From the NCBI GenBank assembly GCA_905235085.1, contig CAJOKD010000008.1, positions 50,682-114,681 on the forward strand: 64,000 nucleotides of DNA, in the 5' to 3' direction. The position numbers were made by a program, and so were the translations under genes. Shown in pieces: positions 19,330 to 30,048 of the stretch (position 1 is its first letter; each line of letters begins with the position of its first letter). Source of the DNA: an uncultured Bacteroidales bacterium. Lineage in GTDB: Bacteria; Bacteroidota; Bacteroidia; Bacteroidales; UBA932. The notes under the pieces are model-generated. The model saw only the letters and a list, made by a program, of their open reading frames with translations. It had not been told where the DNA came from and ran no database searches.

Positions 19330-20517
19330 ATGGAAGAAAAGAAGGATACTAATACTCCCGTCAGGGAAGCGTGGGTGGACTGGCTGAGAGTGACAGCCTG
19401 TTTTATGGTGATGGTCGTGCACAGCACGGAACCTTTCTATCTGGGTGGAGACGGATCCCTTGTCCTGACTAAGGCAGACGCTTTCTGGTCAGCCGTGATA
19501 GACTCACTGGTCCGCAGCTGCGTCCCGCTCTTCGTCATAGCGTCCAGCTACCTTCAGTTCCCGCTCCGCCGCAATACTCCTGATTTCTTCCGGCGCAGGG
19601 CCGTCCGGGTCCTTGTCCCGCTTCTTGTCTGGACAGTCGTATATGCCTTTGCTTACGGCAGCCCCGTGAATAACTTCAAGGACCTCCTTCTCAATTTTAA
19701 TTACTCTGCCGGACATCTGTGGTTCGTGTATATGCTTTTCGGCGTATACCTGTTGATTCCTCTTCTTTCACCGTGGGCGGAAAAGGTCAGCCGCAAGGAA
19801 ATGCTTGTCTATCTTTGCATATGGCTGTTCACTTCCTTGATACCATTCTTCCGCAGCTGGGCTACAGGGGATACTGCTCCCGTCATATACGGACCATCCG
19901 GGATTCCTATGCCTGCCTTCTATCCTGTATGGGGGGAGGCAAGCTGGAATGTCTACGGGACATTCTACTATGTGAGCGGCTTCATCGGATACCTTCTCCT
20001 GGGACTGTACTTCCGCCGGTTCCATAAGGAAATGTCCTGGGGAAAGACTCTTGCGGTCGCACTGCCTATGTTCCTTGCCGGATTCGCGGTTACAGCCGGC
20101 GGTTTCTACAGGCGGGTGATGCGTTCATCGGGTGGCCTTTTCCCTTCAGGCGGAGATGTCAGCCTTGCCGTAGGATGGGAAACTACTTGGGGCTACGACA
20201 CGCTCGGGGTTATCCTTATGGCTATTGCCATCATACTGTGTTTCAAGAAGATAGGCTCAGAAGTGAAGTCGTGCTCCCCACGTCTGCAACAAGTCTCCGA
20301 AGCCAGTTACGGGATGTATCTGATCCATATGCTCCTCCTGCCTGTCTTCTCCGGCCTTCTGCGTGGCTGGCTTGGTTTCGGTCCTGACGGAGTCTTGGGT
20401 TTCTGGACTACTCCTGTGGAGATACTGCTGACGGCCGCAGCAACCTTTGTCACCACGGCCGTCATTGCAGTCCAAGTCCGACGTATCCCGAAGGTCGGAA
20501 AGATCCTTATGGGCTGA
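19330..20517 (+). CDS. Membrane acyltransferase family (acyltransferase 3)
   Basis: VDWLRVTACFMVMVVHSTEPF; polytopic; SYGMYLIHMLLLPVF. Confidence 0.85.
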   Translation: MEEKKDTNTPVREAWVDWLRVTACFMVMVVHSTEPFYLGGDGSLVLTKADAFWSAVIDSLVRSCVPLFVIASSYLQFPLRRNTPDFFRRRAVRVLVPLLVWTVVYAFAYGSPVNNFKDLLLNFNYSAGHLWFVYMLFGVYLLIPLLSPWAEKVSRKEMLVYLCIWLFTSLIPFFRSWATGDTAPVIYGPSGIPMPAFYPVWGEASWNVYGTFYYVSGFIGYLLLGLYFRRFHKEMSWGKTLAVALPMFLAGFAVTAGGFYRRVMRSSGGLFPSGGDVSLAVGWETTWGYDTLGVILMAIAIILCFKKIGSEVKSCSPRLQQVSEASYGMYLIHMLLLPVFSGLLRGWLGFGPDGVLGFWTTPVEILLTAAATFVTTAVIAVQVRRIPKVGKILMG

Positions 20518-22494
20518 TCAACGCCCCCAGTGGTCTGTCCTGAAGGAACCGACCGGAAGCATCGTCTCACCGCACAGGTTGCAGTCAGGGTTGGCGCCCC
20601 AGGCATAGCGTACCGCAAGCGGGAACCTGACTTCCGGGCACGAGACTACCACGCTGGTGCCTTCTATCCTGGCCTGAGCGAAATGGAACTTGCGGTCGGA
20701 ACCTGCAATAGCGAATCCCTTGACCGTGCTGCTGCCGTCGAGCGTCTTCAGGGACGCGGCGTTCTTGAACCTGATCCTGATGGAATCTCCCTCAAGTGAA
20801 TATGACTCCATTTTCGGAGAGTCGGCGATGATATCCTGGCCGTATGTGTACTTGAGCGCCAGCAGGGCGAGCCTCCTGCCGACTTCCTGCTTGTTCTTCG
20901 GGTGGATGTCGCCGGCATCTCCGATGTCGATTGTCACGCACATATGGGCGTCTTTCACTGCGTCTGCCGCAAGAGACTGGGCTTCACGTAGTTCCGCCCA
21001 TTCGGAAACAATGTCCGGATACTCCTGCCGGGCCTTGTAGTTGCAAAGCTGGACGATATAGAACGGGAAATCGCTGCCCCAGAGCCTCCTCCAGTCCGCT
21101 ATCATTATAGGAAGTGTCTCCGCGTATTGAGCTGCATCGGATGAATTCGATTCGCCTTGATACCAGATCGCTCCTTTGATGTCGAACGGGATGAGCGGAT
21201 GGATCATCGTATTGTAGAGGTTGGACGGATAGTCAGGCCTGGTGATGTCATCCTGCGGCATTACATCGATGTCGCTCTGGGAAGAGCCGATGCAGAATTT
21301 CCATTCGCCGCTGACATTGATCGACTCGTCTCCGCAAGAGACGGTGAAGCGATCCTTTTCACCAAGCAGTCCGCAGTTGAGATGGTTGTCAAGCACCCTG
21401 ACGGCTATCACGTTCCTGCCGGCCTTTACGAGTTTCCCGGGGACAGTGTAACGGCGGAAGATGTTGAAGCCGACAGTGTGGCCGATTAGTTTGCCGTTCC
21501 AGTAAGTCCAGTCATCGTCATCGATGCTTTGGATATTGAAGGTAAGGTCTTTGCCTTCCCAAGATTCAGGAATATCAGTCTCGTAGCGGAACCATATCAC
21601 TCCGTCCCAGCTTCCCAGGCCGACCGTTTCGATATTCCCGGGGACGTGCATCGTCTTCCAGGAGGAGTCATCCATTTGCGGTTGCGCCCAGGTGGCCGTC
21701 GTCCCTGTCATACCCCTGTCGGCCTTGGCGATGTCTTCGCGCCACTTGGTCTTCAGGGAATCAGCGTTCCTTCCCTGGGTCTCTCCTTTGGAACGCTTTG
21801 CGATTAGTTCCTTCTGGCTCGGCATCGTGCCGAGAGCCTCCAGGGTGGTCCATCCTTCGATCATTGTGCCGCCGTATGACGAGTTGATCAGTCCGACAGG
21901 AACTCCTGTGGATTTCTGTATCTCCCTGCCGAAGAAATAACCGCAGGCTGAGAATTGCTCGATGGCTTCATAGGAACTGACCTCCCATCCACTGTTCCCT
22001 ACAACCTTGAAATCCTCGGAAGGATCGAATGCCGATGTCCTTACCAGGTTGAGCACTCTCAGGTCGGGGTAATTGGCAGCATCATCCAACTCTTTCTCAT
22101 AATCGTTTACCCGGCCCCAGCCCTTCACCGGCATTTCCATATTGGACTGTCCAGAGCAAAGCCAGACGTCACCGGACATCACGTTGTGCAGTACCGTCGT
22201 GCGCTTTTCCCCCTTACCGTTGGAAAGTGTGATCTCGAACGGCCCGCCTGCAGGTGGGGTGTTTACCTTTACCGACCATTTCCCGTCAGCTCCGGTGATA
22301 CATTCGTAAGTCGCTCCATCCCAGGATGTCAGCACCTTGACAATGGATCCCGCCTTTGCCTTGCCCCATACGGGGACTTCGCTGTTCTGCTGCAGGACCA
22401 TATTGTCCGAAAACAAAGGGGAGAGCGTTACCTGTGCCTCCAAAGAATATCCGGCCATCAGCAAGGCGGCCAGGAGAGTGATGATTCTGTTCAT
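20518..22494 (-). CDS. Sialate O-acetylesterase / SGNH esterase
   Basis: LSPLFSDNMVLQQNSEVPVWGKA, WLCSGQSNMEMPV, IKGAIWYQGESNSSDA. Confidence 0.9.
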   Translation of the reverse strand: MNRIITLLAALLMAGYSLEAQVTLSPLFSDNMVLQQNSEVPVWGKAKAGSIVKVLTSWDGATYECITGADGKWSVKVNTPPAGGPFEITLSNGKGEKRTTVLHNVMSGDVWLCSGQSNMEMPVKGWGRVNDYEKELDDAANYPDLRVLNLVRTSAFDPSEDFKVVGNSGWEVSSYEAIEQFSACGYFFGREIQKSTGVPVGLINSSYGGTMIEGWTTLEALGTMPSQKELIAKRSKGETQGRNADSLKTKWREDIAKADRGMTGTTATWAQPQMDDSSWKTMHVPGNIETVGLGSWDGVIWFRYETDIPESWEGKDLTFNIQSIDDDDWTYWNGKLIGHTVGFNIFRRYTVPGKLVKAGRNVIAVRVLDNHLNCGLLGEKDRFTVSCGDESINVSGEWKFCIGSSQSDIDVMPQDDITRPDYPSNLYNTMIHPLIPFDIKGAIWYQGESNSSDAAQYAETLPIMIADWRRLWGSDFPFYIVQLCNYKARQEYPDIVSEWAELREAQSLAADAVKDAHMCVTIDIGDAGDIHPKNKQEVGRRLALLALKYTYGQDIIADSPKMESYSLEGDSIRIRFKNAASLKTLDGSSTVKGFAIAGSDRKFHFAQARIEGTSVVVSCPEVRFPLAVRYAWGANPDCNLCGETMLPVGSFRTDHWGR

Positions 22495-22558
22495 TGGCGT
22501 ATCATTTAGTGCAAGGACGAAGTTACTCAAAAACTTTCGTTTTATTTATATTTGCATT

Positions 22559-23878
22559 ATGAAAGATATCAAGAGACTGATAGTGTTGCCGGTCATCCTG
22601 ATGGTGGCCGGAATAGCCTTCGGGCAGACAATCAACGACCACATAACCCTTTCCATCGACGAGGCTGACGGAAGGTATGCGAAAGGGGAGTCCGTCAAGG
22701 TGTATGCCCAGTCGGACAGCACTTCCACATACAGGCTGAAACTCTATGTCAATGGACTTTATAAATCGGAATCAACGGTAGAGATAGGTCCTGATAGATC
22801 TGTGATATTCAACGAGTCATACGATAAGGCCATAGCGCTGATGTTCGAAGTGGCAGGAATCTGCGAGTCTTCGAATGGGAATGCTATGATAGGTGCGATC
22901 GTCGCTCCGGAGGAGTTCGAACCGGGGTTCGATGAGCCTCGTGACTTGAGGAAATTCTGGAGAAAGCAGTTCCGCCGGATGCGCAGGTCCGAGCCTGTCG
23001 TCATCCTCACGCCGGTTCCGGTCAGCAATCCGGAATATGCCTCCAGCACCGATTGTTTCGACCTTGAGATCAGTATGCCGGAGGGGCGTCCAGTACGTGG
23101 CTACATCGCCTTCCCGAAGGATGCGGGGAAGCGGACCCTTCCGATAGTGATATTCGCACACGCAGCTGGAAAGATCCATAACAAATGGACGCTCAGCGAT
23201 CCGGAAGTGACTGCTGCCCTTGCACACAGGGGAGGAGGGGCGATTGCGATGGATATCAATGCCCACGGTCTACTCAACGGCCAGCCTGAGAGCTACTACA
23301 AGGGATTCGAGGACGGCGAGTTGCATGATTACAGCGGGCGCAATGTAACAAGCCACGAGGAGTTCTATTTCCGTACAATGTTCCTGAGGCTTGAAAGGGC
23401 GCTTGACTATGCCTGCACGAGTCCGTACTGGGACCGCAAGAGAGTCCTGGTATTCGGTGAGAGCCAGGGAGGTGCCCAGTCCGCCTTCCTTGCCGGGGTT
23501 GACAAGCGCGTGGGAGCGGCAGTAATGACCGTTCCTGCGATGATGGATATGGGAGGTGCATTGAAAGGCAGGCTGAGCGCGTGGGTGAAGCCTCTTGAAA
23601 GGGACGGCATCGATTCTCCGGCGAAAGACATAGCTCCATATTACGACGGCGCCCTGCTCCTCAAGGGATGCAAGGCGCGTCTGTTTATCGAGGCAGGTCT
23701 CATAGACGTAACCTGCCCTCCTGCCGGGGTATTCTCGGGATATAACAACGCCAAGGGGCAAAAGAGGATATACACCTACCCTTATCGGCCGCATCACGAG
23801 CCGAATGCCAAGTACCACGACGGGTGGATGTACATCTACGAGGCCCGCAACGCGTTCATAGACGAGTATCTCGAATAA
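22559..23878 (+). CDS. Acetylxylan esterase family protein
   Basis: Signal peptide; MPEGRPVRGYIAFPKDAGKRTLPIVIFAHAAG; VLVFGESQGGAQSAFLAGVDKRV; YRPHHEP. Confidence 0.85.
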   Translation: MKDIKRLIVLPVILMVAGIAFGQTINDHITLSIDEADGRYAKGESVKVYAQSDSTSTYRLKLYVNGLYKSESTVEIGPDRSVIFNESYDKAIALMFEVAGICESSNGNAMIGAIVAPEEFEPGFDEPRDLRKFWRKQFRRMRRSEPVVILTPVPVSNPEYASSTDCFDLEISMPEGRPVRGYIAFPKDAGKRTLPIVIFAHAAGKIHNKWTLSDPEVTAALAHRGGGAIAMDINAHGLLNGQPESYYKGFEDGELHDYSGRNVTSHEEFYFRTMFLRLERALDYACTSPYWDRKRVLVFGESQGGAQSAFLAGVDKRVGAAVMTVPAMMDMGGALKGRLSAWVKPLERDGIDSPAKDIAPYYDGALLLKGCKARLFIEAGLIDVTCPPAGVFSGYNNAKGQKRIYTYPYRPHHEPNAKYHDGWMYIYEARNAFIDEYLE

Positions 23879-23887
23879 GGTTCTCTT

Positions 23888-24049
23888 TTATCCTTCGGGA
23901 GAGAAGTCTTCCTTGCCGACTCCGCAGAGAGGGCATACCCAATCCTCAGGCAGATCTTCAAAAGCGGTCCCAGGAGCTATTCCTCCTTCCGGATCGCCGA
24001 CTGCAGGGTCGTATTCGTACCCGCAGACGTTGCAAACATACTTTTTCAT
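23888..24049 (-). CDS. Rubredoxin (53 aa)
   Basis: Reverse-strand translation [53 protein letters not shown]; two CxxCG knuckles. Below the ORF-track length cutoff. Confidence 0.95.
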   Translation of the reverse strand: MKKYVCNVCGYEYDPAVGDPEGGIAPGTAFEDLPEDWVCPLCGVGKEDFSPEG

Positions 24050-24216
24050 CTCGTTATTACGGTTTATCGCAAATATAGCGAATTATCAATTGAACAGCAT
24101 AAGTTGGTGGTCACCTTGAAGCTTTTTGCCTTGATAGGAGCGAAAGGCATCGTGGTCCCTGTTCCGTCTTCTTTTTGTTCTACAATATACGATTAAATTT
24201 CTTAAATTTGTAGAAC

Positions 24217-25434
24217 TTGGAAGTAAACCATCCCACAAAACCATTCCAAAGAGTGAGAAGGGCATTCTTCATAAAGGTGCTGGCCGTCTTGTTGCTGTCA
24301 GGCGCTCCGGCTGCCAATCCTGCTTCAGCGCAGGGTCTGGATGATGCCGTGTTGTGGCTTTGGGATTTCTTCAGTTCGCCCAGCAGGAAGCTCGACCCAT
24401 CCTATGTTTTCCAACCGGGCAACTGTTTCAGCGTGTCTACGGATTATTCAGTCGCCAGCAACAGAGTCGTGATAGATTCCAACGAAGAGGTCTATACCGG
24501 GCCGCTGCATCTGAACTTCGGAGTGGACCTCAAGACCGAGCCTCGGGTGACGCATAAAATCGGATTCAGTGCCGGATACGGGCCTCTCAAGCTGGGGTTC
24601 TCCCACGAAGTGTGGCGGAAATCACGCGTTGCCAAGGATTATTCGCTGAGGTGGTTCAAGAATACATTCGCTATCGATGCACGTTATGACAGGTATTATT
24701 CAAAGCCGGGCGGTACGATGTCGGGCGAATTCCTGGAACCATCTGATCCGATGTATATGGAGCAGAACGGCACGGCCCCTCTGGTCGCGACCGGGGCTGC
24801 AAAGGTTATGGATATCCTGCTGAGCGGCCTCTATGCCTTCAACCAAGACAAGTTTTCCTACCGTGCCGCATACGACGGGGGAGTCGTCCAGCGTCGCTCT
24901 GCAGGTTCAATGCTCGCTGCAGCCAAATATGCCAGGGGAGACATTTCCCTGGATCCTAATGAAGCGGTCCTTATGAATATGATAATGGGAATGGGGAGCT
25001 TCAGCTCACGCCAGTTCTCCCTTGGAGTGGGCTATTCGTACAACTGGGTTCCTTTCCATAGGGATGCCGCCAGGAAAAGAGACCTGGACGGACTGCGCAA
25101 TGTCACTCTGAACATCACTGCCGTCCCTATGCTGGCAGTCCTCAACAAGGTCATTACCACCGAATATTCCGCCTCCGGTATATTCGGTTATACCAATGAA
25201 GCGGAGGAGACTTTCCAGATGCGCGGGCGTGTCCATCCAAGTTTTACGGCCAAGGCGGGCCTGAGCTATACCAGCGGCCATTTCTACCTGACTTCCTGGG
25301 TTGATTTTTCGCACTTCGCCTTCAATAACGGCTCCCGCGAGTATCCCGGTAAGACCGGCGACTATTCCATCCTCTCCCAAAAGGGGAGTTTTTCCAGCTG
25401 GACCGGACTATTCCAGCTTAACTATCGTTTCTGA
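24217..25434 (+). CDS. Outer-membrane beta-barrel protein of unknown function (TTG or downstream GTG start)
   Basis: Signal peptide FIKVLAVLLLSGAPAANPASA; beta-barrel pattern ending ..LNYRF; TAAATTTG promoter box directly upstream. Confidence 0.65.
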   Translation: MEVNHPTKPFQRVRRAFFIKVLAVLLLSGAPAANPASAQGLDDAVLWLWDFFSSPSRKLDPSYVFQPGNCFSVSTDYSVASNRVVIDSNEEVYTGPLHLNFGVDLKTEPRVTHKIGFSAGYGPLKLGFSHEVWRKSRVAKDYSLRWFKNTFAIDARYDRYYSKPGGTMSGEFLEPSDPMYMEQNGTAPLVATGAAKVMDILLSGLYAFNQDKFSYRAAYDGGVVQRRSAGSMLAAAKYARGDISLDPNEAVLMNMIMGMGSFSSRQFSLGVGYSYNWVPFHRDAARKRDLDGLRNVTLNITAVPMLAVLNKVITTEYSASGIFGYTNEAEETFQMRGRVHPSFTAKAGLSYTSGHFYLTSWVDFSHFAFNNGSREYPGKTGDYSILSQKGSFSSWTGLFQLNYRF

Positions 25435-25462
25435 CTTGAATCACCAACCATAATCTCACGAT

Positions 25463-26521
25463 ATGAAAAGGATACTATTCATTTTGCTCGCGAGCGTTGC
25501 AGCGCTTACGCTCTCTGCACAGTCCAAGAAGACACAGCAGAACCCGTTTTCCATTCCCGGACATCGCTATGCCACTGAGTATTGGGGACTTCCCGACCAG
25601 TACCTTGAGCATCAGGCCTGGTATATGCTGGACCTTGCCGACAAGGCTTTCAATGCCAATCCTCCTTCCACGAAAGTTTCACTTGAGAGGGAGATGGCTC
25701 TCCTTATGCTCGATGTAGTAGCCCACGAACCGGACCCTGCACACAATCCGGCCGTGCTGGATTATCTAGCCAAGCGTACCAAGCTCGTCGCAGAGGACCT
25801 TGAGAAACCACTTAAGGGAAAGACCCTGAGGATCTACAAAATCTACAACTGCGGACTGATATTCAGGACCCGAGACGTCACCGTCGCCGTAGACCTGAAC
25901 GGCAGGAACGGGATGTTGATCCCTGATGACATTATGTCCCGTATCGTAGACAAGACGGATATCCTGTTCTATACGCATAATCACGGCGACCACGTCGACT
26001 CACACGTTGCAGCCCTGGCTCTGAAACGGGAGATTCCTGTCTATGCCACTGAAGAGATATTCAAGCAGGACGGCAAGGTACGCCATATCCATCCGGACAA
26101 CCTCTGGGCATTCGAAGTCGCACTGCCTTCCACCAAGCTGCAGGTGCACGTTCTGCCCGGTCATCAGGATGCCGTCAAGAACAACATCTGGGTGATTACC
26201 CTTCCTGACGGGAAGGTAGTTTGCGCTACGGGGGACCAGTGGCTTTCCAACGGAAAGGACCTTGTCTGGATAAAGGATGCGGTCACGAAGATTCCTAAGA
26301 TCGATGTCCTTGCTATGGATTGCTGGATCCACGACTTCGACCAGCATCTGGCTGCATTTGCTCCGCGCCTGCTGGTATCCCAGCACGAAGACGAGATCGG
26401 CGGCCACGGGATCGACCATAGGGAAGCGTTCTGGATGTCGATTTACAAGTACGAGAACATCTACCGGATCGGTATTCCTTACGTGCTGCTGAGCTGGGGA
26501 GAGTGGTACGACTACAAATAG
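25463..26521 (+). CDS. MBL-fold metallo-hydrolase (UlaG-like), secreted
   Basis: Signal peptide; DILFYTHNHGDHVDSHVA, VHVLPGHQDA, VCATGDQWLS. Confidence 0.85.
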   Translation: MKRILFILLASVAALTLSAQSKKTQQNPFSIPGHRYATEYWGLPDQYLEHQAWYMLDLADKAFNANPPSTKVSLEREMALLMLDVVAHEPDPAHNPAVLDYLAKRTKLVAEDLEKPLKGKTLRIYKIYNCGLIFRTRDVTVAVDLNGRNGMLIPDDIMSRIVDKTDILFYTHNHGDHVDSHVAALALKREIPVYATEEIFKQDGKVRHIHPDNLWAFEVALPSTKLQVHVLPGHQDAVKNNIWVITLPDGKVVCATGDQWLSNGKDLVWIKDAVTKIPKIDVLAMDCWIHDFDQHLAAFAPRLLVSQHEDEIGGHGIDHREAFWMSIYKYENIYRIGIPYVLLSWGEWYDYK

Positions 26522-26526
26522 GCTGA

Positions 26527-27291
26527 TCAGCCCAGCACCACGTCGAGCACCATCATCAGCGCGAAGCCTAGCGCGAATCCTACCGTGCCGATATTCGAGT
26601 GATTGCCTTGTGAGTATTCCGGGACCAGTTCTTCGATCACTACATAGAGCATCGCTCCTGCCGCGAAGGCTAGCATATAAGGCATAATACCCAGGACAGA
26701 GGTGGCCAGGAGGAGTACTATAGCTCCTCCTGCCGGCTCTACGGCACCGCTGAGGGTTCCGATGCCGAATGCTTTCCACCGGCTGTTCCCGGCAGCCCTG
26801 AGCGGCATCGAGATAATCGCTCCTTCAGGGACGTTTTGGATGGCGATACCGAGCGAAAGTGCTACTGCGCCGGCCATATTGAAGTCCGCTGCGAGTGCTC
26901 CGGCAATTGCGACTCCCACAGCCATTCCTTCAGGGAAATTGTGGATGGTGACGGCAAGCGCGAGTTTCGTCGTACGGGAAAACTTGCTCTCCGGACCTTC
27001 AGGCCCTCCTGCCGGATGGATATGTGGAGTTATATAATCTATCAGGAGGAGGAATGCGAAACCTCCAAGGAGGCCTATGACCGGAGGAATGACTGAAGCA
27101 GACCCTTCTCCCATTTCCAGGGAAGGAATCAGCAGCGACCAGACCGATGCTGCCACCATTACTCCGGAGGCGAAGCCAAGCAGGATTTTCTGGACCAGGC
27201 CGGGCATCTCTTTCTTCATAAAGAAAACGAATGCAGAGCCCAGGGCCGTCCCCAGGAGCGGAATAATCAATGCGACGAATACTGGAACCAT
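26527..27291 (-). CDS. ZIP-family metal transporter
   Basis: LAVTIHNFPEGMAVGVAIA, SLGIAIQNVPEGAIISMPLR, GAMLYVVIEELVPE. Confidence 0.9.
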   Translation of the reverse strand: MVPVFVALIIPLLGTALGSAFVFFMKKEMPGLVQKILLGFASGVMVAASVWSLLIPSLEMGEGSASVIPPVIGLLGGFAFLLLIDYITPHIHPAGGPEGPESKFSRTTKLALAVTIHNFPEGMAVGVAIAGALAADFNMAGAVALSLGIAIQNVPEGAIISMPLRAAGNSRWKAFGIGTLSGAVEPAGGAIVLLLATSVLGIMPYMLAFAAGAMLYVVIEELVPEYSQGNHSNIGTVGFALGFALMMVLDVVLG

Positions 27292-27387
27292 ATCTTTTAC
27301 AAATATAACGATTCGGATTGAAAGCAAAGTCTCTTTCTTTTCTTATATTTGTATAAATGGAAAGACACTGGAAAAATCACTTTTGAC

Positions 27388-28137
27388 ATGGATATCAGAC
27401 TTGAAAGACCGGAGGATTATGCAGAAGTGGAAAAACTCACCCGAGATGCATTCTGGAATGTATTCAGGCCAGGTTGCCTAGAACATTATGTCCTGCATCG
27501 TTTCCGTACGGATCCGGACTTTATCCCTGAACTGGATTTCGTGATGGAGGAAGACGGGCGCATAATCGGTCACGTTATGTTCTCAAAGGCTGTCCTAGTC
27601 CTTGATGACGGAACCGAGAAGCCATCCTGGACATTCGGCCCGATCAGCATTCATCCGAATTTCAAACGACGTGGATACGGACTGAAGCTCCTGGAATATT
27701 CTCTCGACAAAGCCCGTGAGATGGGTGTCGGCTTCCTCTGTATGGAAGGGAACATAGATTTCTACAAGCACGCAGGATTCCGTCCTGCCAGTGAGTTCGG
27801 CATCCATTACCATTCGGAGCCGAGGGATGCCGTGGTCCCGTATTTCCTTGCCAATGAGCTTATTCCTGGCTGGCTGGGAGGCATTGAGGCCACTTACACT
27901 CCGCCTCGTGGGTATTTCGTGGCAGATGCAGAACCGGATGCTTTCGAGGAAAAAGGGTTCGCGGCGCTATGGGGGGATTATTTCCCGGATAATCCCGCAT
28001 CAGGAAGGGTTATGGAGAAATGCGGCTTCGTAGATACGGGCCGAGAGGTAATGTGCCCGAATCTGATTGTCGGATCCGACCGTCCGGTGCATGTGATGCG
28101 ACTTGACAGGAAAGAGGATGGTCGGCACTCTGCATAA
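27388..28137 (+). CDS. GNAT N-acetyltransferase
   Basis: MDIRLERPEDYAEVEKLTRDAF...GPISIHPNFKRRGYGLKLLEYSLDKAREMG. Confidence 0.88.
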   Translation: MDIRLERPEDYAEVEKLTRDAFWNVFRPGCLEHYVLHRFRTDPDFIPELDFVMEEDGRIIGHVMFSKAVLVLDDGTEKPSWTFGPISIHPNFKRRGYGLKLLEYSLDKAREMGVGFLCMEGNIDFYKHAGFRPASEFGIHYHSEPRDAVVPYFLANELIPGWLGGIEATYTPPRGYFVADAEPDAFEEKGFAALWGDYFPDNPASGRVMEKCGFVDTGREVMCPNLIVGSDRPVHVMRLDRKEDGRHSA

Positions 28138-28166
28138 TACTGATTCGAAGATATAGGTTTAGAGTT

Positions 28167-29426
28167 ATGACAGGTAAGGAAAGAATTAGGACCGTATTGG
28201 AGCATCGTGAAGCTGACAGGATCGCCGTTGATTTCGGAACGACACCCGTGACCGGTATACACTGCAAGGTAGTGGAAGCCTTGCGGCGGCATTATGGACT
28301 GGATGACCATCCGGTATACGTACACGAACCAGGCCAAATGCTTGGATACATAGAAGACGACCTGGCTGAAGCGCTGGGCACCGATACGGCGGGCTGTTTC
28401 GCTCCCAAGAACTCCATAGGCGTCCTGAACAAGGACTGGAAGGAGTACAGGATGCCCTGGGGCCAAGTCGTTATGCTGCCGGCAAAGATGGTTGATTCCT
28501 TCACCCCGAAGGACGGAGGACTCTATACTTATCCTGAGGGAGACAATACATTGCCGCCTTCCGGGTATATGCCCGAGCGGTGTTATTTCTTCGATTCCAT
28601 CGAGCGGCAGCAAGGCGAGATCGATGATGACAACCTCAATGTGGAAGACAATCTCCAGGAATATAGCGAAATAGACGATGAGACCCTCCTTTACTGGAAG
28701 ACCGTCACCGACCGTGCGGCACAGACCGGGAGAGCTGTCGTGGCAGGATTCGGTGGAATGGCACTGGGAGATGTAGCACGCATCATATCGATGGCTATCC
28801 GTGAGCCGAGGGGCATCCGCAGCGTGGCCGAATGGTATATGTCCACGGTCTGCCGTCCAGATTATGTCAAGGAACTCTTCGACCGCATTTCAGCTCTGGC
28901 CGTCAGGAACCTTGAAAAGATCCACTCTGTCGTAGGTGAGAACGTGGATGTCGTTTATGTCTGCGGCGCCGATTTCGGTACTCAGACAAGCCAGTTCCTT
29001 TCCGTAGAGACTCTTGACGAACTGTATGTCCCATACTACAAGAGGATGAATGACTGGATACATCAGAATACCACCTGGAAGACCTTCAAGCACTGCTGCG
29101 GCGCAATATATCCATTGCTTGACAGTTTGATCGGTGCCGGATTCGATATAATCAATCCGGTGCAGATCGCAGCCAAGGATATGGATCCTCAGAGACTCAA
29201 GGATGAATTCGGAGACCGGGTTACATTCTGGGGAGGAGGCGTTGATACCCAGAAGACGCTTCCTTTCGGGACTCCCGCCCAGGTCAGGGAAGAAGTGTTG
29301 AAACTGTGCGATATTTTCTCAAAGGGAGGAGGATTCGTCTACAATACGGTGCACAATATCCAGGCTAACGTGCCGGTGGAGAATGTAGTTGCGCTTATGG
29401 ATACTTTGAAAGAAATACGATCTTGA
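28167..29426 (+). CDS. Uroporphyrinogen-decarboxylase-family corrinoid methyltransferase (MtaA/CmuA-like)
   Basis: MTGKERIRTVLEHREADRIAVDFGTTPVTGIH...TFKHCCGAIYPLLDSLIGAGFDIINPVQIAAKDMDPQRLKDEFGDRVTFWGGGVDTQ. Confidence 0.85.
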   Translation: MTGKERIRTVLEHREADRIAVDFGTTPVTGIHCKVVEALRRHYGLDDHPVYVHEPGQMLGYIEDDLAEALGTDTAGCFAPKNSIGVLNKDWKEYRMPWGQVVMLPAKMVDSFTPKDGGLYTYPEGDNTLPPSGYMPERCYFFDSIERQQGEIDDDNLNVEDNLQEYSEIDDETLLYWKTVTDRAAQTGRAVVAGFGGMALGDVARIISMAIREPRGIRSVAEWYMSTVCRPDYVKELFDRISALAVRNLEKIHSVVGENVDVVYVCGADFGTQTSQFLSVETLDELYVPYYKRMNDWIHQNTTWKTFKHCCGAIYPLLDSLIGAGFDIINPVQIAAKDMDPQRLKDEFGDRVTFWGGGVDTQKTLPFGTPAQVREEVLKLCDIFSKGGGFVYNTVHNIQANVPVENVVALMDTLKEIRS

Positions 29427-29427
29427 T

Positions 29428-30048
29428 ATGGACAATCTCTACAATGCAATCTTCAAGGGTCTTGCTCCAGTTGCAAAGACTTCGGTCCAGGAAGCCTTGG
29501 ACTCAGGTAAAACACCTCAGGAAATCATCGATGCCTCAATGATACCTGCTATGGAGGCCATCGGCAGGGAATTCGAGGCCGGCCGCGTATTCGTTCCAAA
29601 CCTCCTTCTCAGTGCGAGGGCTATGAAAGGAGCCTTGGATATCCTCAAGCCCTTGATGATGGCCGGCCAGACCACTACTCTCGGGACTGTGGTGATAGGC
29701 ACCGTCAAAGGCGACCTCCACGATATCGGCAAGAACCTAGTAGCTTCTATGCTAGAGGGACGCGGCTTCAAGGTAATCAACCTGGGTACAGATGTTTCCA
29801 AGGAGCGTTTCATCGAGGCTGCCAGGGAGAATGAAGCAGACATAATCTGCCTTTCGGCCCTGCTTACCACTACGATGGATTATATGAAGGACATCGTGGA
29901 TGCAGTCAGGGAGTCCGGACTGGATGTGAAGATAATGGTAGGTGGTGCGCCTCTTACTCCTGATTTCGCGTCCGGAATCGGTGCTGATGGCTACAGTTCC
30001 AACGCCAATGAAGCTGTAGCCGTGGCGAAACAGCTCGTAGCGGTATGA
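29428..30048 (+). CDS. Cobalamin-binding corrinoid protein (MtaC/MtbC-like)
   Basis: GTVKGDLHDIGKNLVASMLEGRGFKVINLGTDVSKERFIEAA (DxHxxG B12 motif); helical cap domain N-terminal. Confidence 0.93.
   Translation: MDNLYNAIFKGLAPVAKTSVQEALDSGKTPQEIIDASMIPAMEAIGREFEAGRVFVPNLLLSARAMKGALDILKPLMMAGQTTTLGTVVIGTVKGDLHDIGKNLVASMLEGRGFKVINLGTDVSKERFIEAARENEADIICLSALLTTTMDYMKDIVDAVRESGLDVKIMVGGAPLTPDFASGIGADGYSSNANEAVAVAKQLVAV

Noticed and set aside
24050-24216. Short 28-codon minus-strand ORF ([28 protein letters not shown])
   Set aside because: Too short, no homology recognised, overlaps promoter-like sequence.
26000-26779. 259-aa minus-strand ORF spanning the MBL-hydrolase gene and the ZIP gene 3' end
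   Set aside because: Antisense to the MBL-hydrolase and out of frame with the ZIP gene; no recognisable domain.
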